DNA of 64,000 nucleotides, from contig NZ_LT671418.1 in assembly GCF_900130075.1 (NCBI RefSeq), positions 1,178,001 to 1,242,000 of the forward strand, read 5' to 3'. Positions within the stretch are counted from its first letter, which is position 1, and every line of letters starts with the position of its first letter. Of this stretch, positions 58,639 through 64,000 are shown piece by piece. The translations under genes were made by a program, and so were the position numbers. Source of the DNA: Herminiimonas arsenitoxidans (GTDB lineage Bacteria > Pseudomonadota > Gammaproteobacteria > Burkholderiales > Burkholderiaceae_D). The notes below the pieces were generated by a model that did no database searches, was not told the DNA's origin, and saw nothing but the letters and a program-made list of their open reading frames with translations.

Positions 58639-58783
58639 ATTTAGCAGCAACTAAGTGTTGTTTTAATACTCACAGCGTTACATAGTCTTACATCTGACAC
58701 AGGTTTCGGCTTTTTATTCGCGTAATAGCGGGTAATACTTTGTCATCACAAATCAACAATATCCATCTAGCCGGAGGGAAACC

Positions 58784-59449
58784 ATGGAAACCAACAATAA
58801 TTCAACAAGCCGCATACATCCTCTCATCGCTGCTGCTGCCGTTGCAGTACTGCTAGTCTGTTTGGTTGGCGTTGCTGCCATGACCGGTCTGCTGCCAAAC
58901 TCAAACAGCACGGGCTCACAAAAAGAAGCAATTGCCGCTCTGGAAAAAGATGCTGCGGATAAAGCAGCTGCAGCGCAAGCAGCTGAAGACAAGGCAAATC
59001 AGGCTCGCCAGGAAGCTGACGAACGCCAGGCAGCCGCTATCAAGGCAGAAAATCAGGCCAAAGCACAAGCCAAGGCATATAACGCTCCCACTAAAGTCGC
59101 ACAAGCCGCACCTATTTGCAGTAATTGCGGTTGTATCGAATCGATCCGTAGTGTACAAGTAGCGGCCAAACCTAGCGGCGTAGGTGTCGTTGGCGGCGCA
59201 GTGGTTGGTGGCTTGCTGGGCAATCAGATCGGTAACGGCAACGGGCGTAGCCTGGCTACAGTCGCAGGCGTAGTTGGCGGTGGATTTGCCGGTAACGAAA
59301 TTGAAAAACGTACACGTACGGCAACAGCTTATGAAGTACGCGTACGCATGGACGACGGTCGCATCCGCACCTTCCCATACAACAACCCACCTAACTGGAA
59401 CACTGGTGATCCAGTCCGTGTAGTAGATGGTTATCTGCGTGCACGTTAA
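58784..59449 (+). CDS. glycine-zipper 2TM domain envelope protein
   Basis: A 221-residue protein. One N-terminal membrane helix (about residues 13-36, not a lipobox), then an Ala/Lys/Glu coiled coil (residues 48-98), a CSNCGC motif, and a glycine zipper VVGGAVVGGLLGNQIGNG...VAGVVGGGFAGNEIE followed by a short beta domain (YEVRVRMDDGRIRTFPY). Relatives include SlyB/PCP-type outer-membrane proteins. Role unknown. A GGAGG-type ribosome site precedes the ATG. Confidence 0.82.
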   Translation: METNNNSTSRIHPLIAAAAVAVLLVCLVGVAAMTGLLPNSNSTGSQKEAIAALEKDAADKAAAAQAAEDKANQARQEADERQAAAIKAENQAKAQAKAYNAPTKVAQAAPICSNCGCIESIRSVQVAAKPSGVGVVGGAVVGGLLGNQIGNGNGRSLATVAGVVGGGFAGNEIEKRTRTATAYEVRVRMDDGRIRTFPYNNPPNWNTGDPVRVVDGYLRAR

Positions 59450-59462
59450 TCCTTCTCAGCAA

Positions 59463-59494
59463 TAAAAAAAGCGACCTGCGGGTCGCTTTTTTAT
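59463..59494. terminator. bidirectional intrinsic terminator
   Basis: GCGACC and GGTCGC arms with loop TGCG, flanked by seven A and six T residues, between the convergent glycine-zipper gene and the ISC operon end. Confidence 0.9.
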
Positions 59495-59520
59495 ATCTTC
59501 ATCGTAATAATACGAATCGA

Positions 59521-59715
59521 TTATTGCGCTTCTTCTATCCACGCCATTTGAATGGCTTCCAGAATTTTCTCGCCGGAATGGTCAGGCGCATCGTCAAAAC
59601 CATCCAGTTCGCAGACCCAGCGATGCAAATCAGTAAAGCGTATCGTCAATGGATCGATGTCAGGAAATTTATCGTTCAACTCTTCCGCAATGCGGATGGT
59701 ATCTGTCCATTTCAT
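59521..59715 (-). CDS. iscX: IscX (YfhJ) iron-sulfur cluster regulator
   Basis: A 64-residue acidic protein with the family sequence MKWTDTIRIAEELNDKFPDIDP and TDLHRWVCELDGFDD. IscX binds IscS and iron and tunes cluster assembly. It is the last gene of the ISC operon, 11 bases after fdx. Confidence 0.94.
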   Translation of the reverse strand: MKWTDTIRIAEELNDKFPDIDPLTIRFTDLHRWVCELDGFDDAPDHSGEKILEAIQMAWIEEAQ

Positions 59716-59726
59716 CTCAGCTCTCC

Positions 59727-60065
59727 TTAATGATTTTCGCTGGCGTGATTAATTGTATAGCGTGGAATCTCAACTACCAGATCTTCTTCTGCCACAATCG
59801 CCTGGCATGACAGGCGCGATGACGCTTCCAGTCCCCAAGCCTTATCCAGCAAATCTTCTTCTGTATCGCCTGCTTCGTTCAAGGACTTGAATCCTTCACG
59901 CACAATCACGTGACAGGTGGTGCATGCACAAGATTTTTCACAAGCGTGCTCGATATCGATATCGTTTTCAAGCAAGACATCGCATATCGACTTACCAGCC
60001 GGCGCATCGATAACAGCGCCGTCAGGGCACAGGGCATGATGAGGAAGAACAACTATTTGGGGCAC
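59727..60065 (-). CDS. fdx: ISC [2Fe-2S] ferredoxin
   Basis: A 112-residue adrenodoxin-type ferredoxin. Cluster ligands: C-E-K-S-C-A-C-T-T-C (three of the Cys bind) and the later Cys in SRLSCQAIV. It supplies electrons for cluster assembly on IscU. Lies 114 bases after hscA. Confidence 0.95.
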   Translation of the reverse strand: MPQIVVLPHHALCPDGAVIDAPAGKSICDVLLENDIDIEHACEKSCACTTCHVIVREGFKSLNEAGDTEEDLLDKAWGLEASSRLSCQAIVAEEDLVVEIPRYTINHASENH

Positions 60066-60179
60066 TTGGTTTACCTCGAAAGTTTAAGTATTAAAACGCT
60101 GAATAAAAGTCTCTGGTTACCGACTTCATGCCAACGCAAACCGGCTCTTCATCCATAGAAATAAATGAAGAGCGATGAA

Positions 60180-62042
60180 TCAAATCTCGTCCAGCTTTTT
60201 ACCGGAAAGCGCCGTACGCACACTACGATCCATGCGGCGTGCAGCAAATTCTTCAGTACCGTGCGCCAGCGCATCCACTGCCGCCTTGATCGCTACATGG
60301 TCGCTACCGCTGCTGCTCTGCTTAACCGATTCCAGCAAAGCGAGTACATCTTTACGTTCGTCATCCGACAACAAAGTACTATCCGCATCCAGTGCTGATT
60401 GCGTTGCCAACACGATGCGCTCGGCTTCTACCTGCTCTTCGCGCAAGGCACGCGCAACCATATCAATATCAGCCGACTTGAATGAGTCTTGCAGCATCTG
60501 CGCAATCTGATCGTCCGCCAATCCGTATGATGGCTTGACGCTGATCGACGCTTCCACGCCCGAGCGCAACTCGCGTGCCGACACCGACAGCAAGCCATCC
60601 GCATCGACTTGATAAGTCACGCGTATGCGTGCGGCACCGGCCGCCATAGGTGGAATACCGCGCAATTCAAAACGCGCCAGCGAACGACAATCCGTCACCA
60701 GTTCGCGTTCGCCCTGCACGATATGCACGGCCATCGCGGTCTGCCCATCTTTGAAGGTGGTGAACTCTTGCGCGCGTGCACATGGAATTGTTGAATTACG
60801 AGGAATAACTTTTTCTACCAAGCCGCCCATCGTTTCGATACCGAGCGATAAAGGAATCACATCCAGCAGCAACCAGTCGTCGCCGGCAGCGCGATTACCT
60901 GCCAGCAAATTGGCTTGTATTGCAGCGCCCAGCGCGACGACTTTATCCGGATCGATATTCGCCAAAGGCGTCGCCTGGAAAAACTCGCCGACTGCCTTGC
61001 GGATATGCGGCATACGCGTTGCGCCGCCAACCATGACGACGCCATCGATATCGTCCACAGTCAAATCTGCATCACGCAGTGCTTTCTTTGTCGGCGTAAT
61101 CGTCTTCGCAACCAGATGCTGCGTCATCTTTACAAAATCGGCAGCAGTGACGGTAACGTGCACTTCTTCGCCTGAACCCAAGGCTGCATCGATCTGCGTT
61201 TCCGCTTTGGTCGACAGCAACTCTTTGGCTTCACGCGCCTTCACCATCAGCACGCTGAGATCTTCATCCGACAATGGCGCCAATTTAGCCTGCTCAATTA
61301 CCCAGCACAGCAAACGATGATCGAAGTCGTCGCCGCCCAGTGCAGAATCACCACCGGTAGACAAGACTTCAAACACGCCCTTAGTCAGCTTCAAAATAGA
61401 AACGTCGAAAGTGCCACCGCCCAAATCGTAGACGGCAAACACACCTTCCGAACCATTATCCAAACCGTAAGCAATCGCTGCTGCCGTCGGCTCATTCAGC
61501 AAGCGCAGCACATTCAAACCAGCCAGTTGTGCCGCATCCTTGGTGGCTTGACGTTGTGCATCGTCGAAATATGCCGGCACGGTAATTACCGCACCAACCA
61601 GATCGTCGCCCAACGCGTCTTCTGCTTGCTGACGCAAGGTCGCCAGAATTTCTGCCGAAACTTCAACCGGGCTTTTGACGCCAGCGACGGTTTTCAACTG
61701 CACCATGCCGGGCGTATCGAGGAAGTCGTAAGGCAGGTTCTCGACATAGGCGATGTCTTTCAAGCCACGTCCCATGAAGCGCTTGACCGAAGCAATCGTA
61801 TTCTTTGGATCTGTATTCTGTGCCGCCAGTGCCTTGTAACCGATTTGCGCGTTGCCGTTCTTCATGTAATGCACGACGGATGGCAGCAAAGCGCGCCCTT
61901 CTTCATCGGTCAATACTTCAGGAATGCTATTGCGTACCGTTGCAACCAGGGAATTAGTCGTGCCGAGATCGATACCGACTGCCAGCCGATGCTGATGCGG
62001 CGCGGTAGACATGCCAGGTTCGGCGATTTGAAGGAGAGCCAT
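60180..62042 (-). CDS. hscA: Hsp70-type chaperone HscA
   Basis: A 620-residue Hsp70 specialised for iron-sulfur transfer. ATPase motifs: [40 protein letters not shown]. The substrate-binding part follows ([18 protein letters not shown]). With HscB it releases clusters from IscU. Length agrees with E. coli HscA (616). Confidence 0.96.
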   Translation of the reverse strand: MALLQIAEPGMSTAPHQHRLAVGIDLGTTNSLVATVRNSIPEVLTDEEGRALLPSVVHYMKNGNAQIGYKALAAQNTDPKNTIASVKRFMGRGLKDIAYVENLPYDFLDTPGMVQLKTVAGVKSPVEVSAEILATLRQQAEDALGDDLVGAVITVPAYFDDAQRQATKDAAQLAGLNVLRLLNEPTAAAIAYGLDNGSEGVFAVYDLGGGTFDVSILKLTKGVFEVLSTGGDSALGGDDFDHRLLCWVIEQAKLAPLSDEDLSVLMVKAREAKELLSTKAETQIDAALGSGEEVHVTVTAADFVKMTQHLVAKTITPTKKALRDADLTVDDIDGVVMVGGATRMPHIRKAVGEFFQATPLANIDPDKVVALGAAIQANLLAGNRAAGDDWLLLDVIPLSLGIETMGGLVEKVIPRNSTIPCARAQEFTTFKDGQTAMAVHIVQGERELVTDCRSLARFELRGIPPMAAGAARIRVTYQVDADGLLSVSARELRSGVEASISVKPSYGLADDQIAQMLQDSFKSADIDMVARALREEQVEAERIVLATQSALDADSTLLSDDERKDVLALLESVKQSSSGSDHVAIKAAVDALAHGTEEFAARRMDRSVRTALSGKKLDEI

Positions 62043-62156
62043 ATTCGTTTGTAACTTATCTCAAGATGAGATGACCGCCATGGGCAATCATCGTTAGCGC
62101 GTTACTGCATTACTCGCGCATTAATCGGTTTTACTGCACATCGATGCCGCGCCAAA

Positions 62157-62672
62157 TCAATCCGGCAAGGCATCCAGTGCATAAGAAACTTCTTCAGCAA
62201 ATTTTTCCAAAAACATCAGCTGGCGCACCAATCCGGCCGCCTGCGTAAAATCGTCGGCATCCAGCAATACGCCTATCTCGGCCACCGTGGTTTTACGCGC
62301 AGCACGAATCGCGTTATCCAATTCGTCCAGCTCATCGCGACTTTTGTGCGCACGCGCATCATCCAGCGCTTCGCGCCACTCCATTTGCTGCATCAGAAAT
62401 TCGACCGGCATCGCCGTATTCGACTCAACCTGCAAATCGACACCATTCAATTCGCACAGGTAGGCGGCGCGCTTGAACGGGCTCTTCAACGTCAGGTAGG
62501 CTTCATTGGCACGGGTCGCCCATTGCATCGCCACACGTTTCTCGGCGTCTGACGCATGTGCGAACTTGTCCGGATGCACTTGGCCCTGCACGCTGTGATA
62601 GGCACCATCCAGTGCCTTCAGATCGATGGCAAAGCGTTGCGGCAGGTGGAAGAGATCGAAGTGGTTTTGCAT
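62157..62672 (-). CDS. hscB: co-chaperone HscB
   Basis: A 171-residue J-domain protein: the N-terminal J-domain contains H-P-D-K (QVHPDKFAHA) and the C-terminal helical domain (FLMQQMEWREALDDA) that binds IscU. It stimulates HscA ATPase. Located 114 bases before hscA. Confidence 0.95.
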   Translation of the reverse strand: MQNHFDLFHLPQRFAIDLKALDGAYHSVQGQVHPDKFAHASDAEKRVAMQWATRANEAYLTLKSPFKRAAYLCELNGVDLQVESNTAMPVEFLMQQMEWREALDDARAHKSRDELDELDNAIRAARKTTVAEIGVLLDADDFTQAAGLVRQLMFLEKFAEEVSYALDALPD

Positions 62673-62746
62673 TCTTGTGCGCTGGCTATTTGCTGGCTTT
62701 TAAGGCGATGCAAACTTCATCGCGTGGTGAAAATATTCGGTTTATT

Positions 62747-62820
62747 CAATAAAAAAGCCTGCGCACATTCGACAGGCTCAATCAGAATAAGGTGTTCCCG
62801 CCAGGCGCGAACGCCTAGCA
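62747..62820 (-). other. two small hairpins between iscA and hscB
   Basis: AGCCTG/CAGGCT (about 62757-62780) and AGGCG/CGCCT (about 62803-62816). They lie in the 156-base gap and may process the ISC transcript, separating the assembly genes from the chaperone genes. Confidence 0.4.
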
Positions 62821-62828
62821 GCCAGCTA

Positions 62829-63152
62829 TCAAATACGGAAGCTTTCGCCGCAACCGCATTCATCCTTGACATTCGGATTGCGGAATTTGAAACCTTCGTT
62901 CAAACCTTCGCGTGCAAAGTCCAGCTCGGTGCCGTCGATATACGGCAAGCTTTTCGGATCAACAAAGACCTTGATGCCGTGCGATTCAAACACGCTATCT
63001 TCGTTCGCGCTTTCGTCCACATATTCCAGCTTGTAGGCCAGGCCGGAACAACCAGTCGTGCGCACGCCGAAACGAAGGCCGATACCCTTGCCGCGCCGTT
63101 CCATATAGCGAGTAATGTGTTTCGCTGCTTTTTCAGTCAGTGTAATTGCCAT
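62829..63152 (-). CDS. iscA: iron-sulfur carrier IscA
   Basis: A 107-residue A-type carrier. The three conserved Cys are visible: Cys in [12 protein letters not shown] and the C-terminal C-G-C-G-E-S-F. It accepts clusters from IscU and passes them to apo-proteins. Follows iscU across a gap holding a strong hairpin. Confidence 0.96.
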   Translation of the reverse strand: MAITLTEKAAKHITRYMERRGKGIGLRFGVRTTGCSGLAYKLEYVDESANEDSVFESHGIKVFVDPKSLPYIDGTELDFAREGLNEGFKFRNPNVKDECGCGESFRI

Positions 63153-63178
63153 GATCTTTGCTCAAAAAGATTGTCGTT

Positions 63179-63219
63179 GCCTGTAGTGCGTATCCGTTTA
63201 TCGGACACGCACTACAGGC
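63179..63219 (-). other. strong hairpin between iscU and iscA
   Basis: Eighteen-base arms with one mismatch (starts GCCTGTAGTGCGTATCCG) and a 5-base loop TTTAT. The minus-strand sequence that follows holds only a short T-run (CTTTTT) some bases away, so it may be a partial terminator or an RNase-resistant 3' end for iscSU mRNA. Confidence 0.7.
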
Positions 63220-63230
63220 GCTTAACAAGC

Positions 63231-63635
63231 TTAAGCCGCTTCTTTCGATTCAGCTACGCCGTGCTTGGTTTTGTAGTCCAGCACTGCTGCCTTGATCGCA
63301 TCTTCCGCCAGGATCGAGCAGTGAATTTTCACTGGTGGCAATGCCAACTCTTCAGCGATTTGCGTATTCTTGATCGCCATTGCTTGATCCAGCGTCTTGC
63401 CCTTGACCCATTCGGTCACCAGCGACGACGAAGCAATCGCCGAGCCGCAGCCGTAGGTTTTGAACTTGGCATCTTGAATCACGCCATCAGCGCCGACCTT
63501 GATTTGCAATTTCATCACGTCACCGCAAGCCGGCGCGCCAACCATGCCGGTACCAATTGTTTCATCACCCTTGTCAAACGCACCAACGTTGCGTGGATTT
63601 TCGTAGTGATCGAGAACTTTGTCTGAGTAAGCCAT
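63231..63635 (-). CDS. iscU: iron-sulfur scaffold IscU
   Basis: A 134-residue scaffold. Cluster-ligand Cys in GAPACGDVMK, KTYGCGSAIASSS and the C-terminal K-I-H-C-S-I-L; the HscA-recognition motif L-P-P-V-K is present. IscS delivers sulfur to it. Follows iscS by 58 bases. Confidence 0.97.
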   Translation of the reverse strand: MAYSDKVLDHYENPRNVGAFDKGDETIGTGMVGAPACGDVMKLQIKVGADGVIQDAKFKTYGCGSAIASSSLVTEWVKGKTLDQAMAIKNTQIAEELALPPVKIHCSILAEDAIKAAVLDYKTKHGVAESKEAA

Positions 63636-63693
63636 TTTGATACTCCTTGTTAAGCCTTATTCCTGTTGGTCAACAACAGGAACGAGAAAGATA

Positions 63694-64000
63694 TTAGTGC
63701 GCTGCCCATTGGATCGTGCTGATATCGATCCCGTCTTTATACATATCCCACAGTGGCGACAATTCGCGCAGCTTGGCCACTTTTTCTTTCATCAGCTTGA
63801 TCGTGAAGTCGACGTCTTCTTCTGTCGTAAAGCGACCGAAGGTGAAACGAATCGAGCTGTGCGCCAGTTCATCGCTACGACCCAGCGCTCTCAATACATA
63901 AGATGGTTCCAGACTGGCCGAAGTACAAGCTGAACCTGAAGAAACAGCCAGATCCTTGATTGCCATGATCAGTGACTCACCTTCAACATAGTTGAAGCTG
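63694..64000 (-). CDS. iscS: cysteine desulfurase IscS, C-terminal part
   Basis: The window ends inside this gene. The visible part reads ...[19 protein letters not shown] and then [10 protein letters not shown] with the catalytic Cys, [19 protein letters not shown] and the C-terminal helix that contacts IscU ([12 protein letters not shown]). IscS is the PLP-dependent enzyme that extracts sulfur from cysteine. The rest lies beyond the right edge. Confidence 0.96.
   Translation of the reverse strand, partial: SFNYVEGESLIMAIKDLAVSSGSACTSASLEPSYVLRALGRSDELAHSSIRFTFGRFTTEEDVDFTIKLMKEKVAKLRELSPLWDMYKDGIDISTIQWAAH

Noticed and set aside
62556..63626. 356-codon open frame on the plus strand
   Set aside because: Runs antisense across hscB, iscA and iscU, three certain genes.

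Overview
The window is chromosomal DNA from a Gram-negative betaproteobacterium. Gene content, Bam/Lol/Isc gene orders and protein sequences fit the Oxalobacteraceae (Herminiimonas or the related Janthinobacterium sp. Marseille type). That placement is inferred from family recognition, not from a search. No rRNA, tRNA or CRISPR array was recognised. The window opens inside the DEAD box of an RhlE-type helicase and closes inside iscS.

Backbone, left part (1-24.8 kb): rhlE end, mutS with a coupled exported protein, slyD, the ribosomal oxygenase roxA, a Pro/Ala-rich lipoprotein, then a mostly minus-strand block: trpS, methyltransferase, dapA, bamC and an MBL hydrolase; an M50 protease; a YciO-type protein and htpX; a PHP phosphoesterase and an alpha/beta hydrolase; a small lipoprotein; a DUF455 protein. 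Next come a plus-strand gamma-carbonic anhydrase and hslO (Hsp33), and minus-strand pyrG, eno and ftsB. The block ends in the C-terminal two thirds of comEC.

Island (about 24.82-48.23 kb): comEC is cut in two at its conserved SHLISISGLH stretch by about 23.4 kb of foreign DNA. A large serine recombinase lies at the right junction. The two junctions share an 18-bp direct repeat encoding ISISGL whose five mismatches all fall at wobble positions. From left to right the cargo is a small membrane protein; a chromate-resistance operon (chrB, chrA, superoxide dismutase, stand-alone ChrB C-terminal domain protein, His-tailed EamA transporter, YHYH peptide); an IS21 istA remnant; an arsenic operon behind a 17-bp palindrome (arsR, thioredoxin-type arsC, ACR3, MFS transporter, glutaredoxin-type arsC, arsH); small unknown genes; an AIPR-family probable phage-defence protein with a divergent candidate small RNA; an XRE regulator convergent with a tyrosine recombinase; about 0.67 kb of gene-free, hairpin-rich DNA with paired DnaA-box-like sites; two unknown genes; a small protein; a 899-residue family B DNA polymerase; and the serine recombinase. 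The polymerase plus origin-like DNA suggests a self-replicating integrated element (pipolin-like). This is the most unusual part of the window.

Backbone, right part (48.2-64 kb): N-terminal comEC, tatD, lolD, lolC/E, a 255-bp inverted-repeat element, a COG4255-type protein and recJ, a lipoprotein, prfB with its programmed +1 frameshift, lysS, a glycine-zipper protein, and the ISC iron-sulfur operon (iscS-iscU-iscA-hscB-hscA-fdx-iscX on the minus strand).
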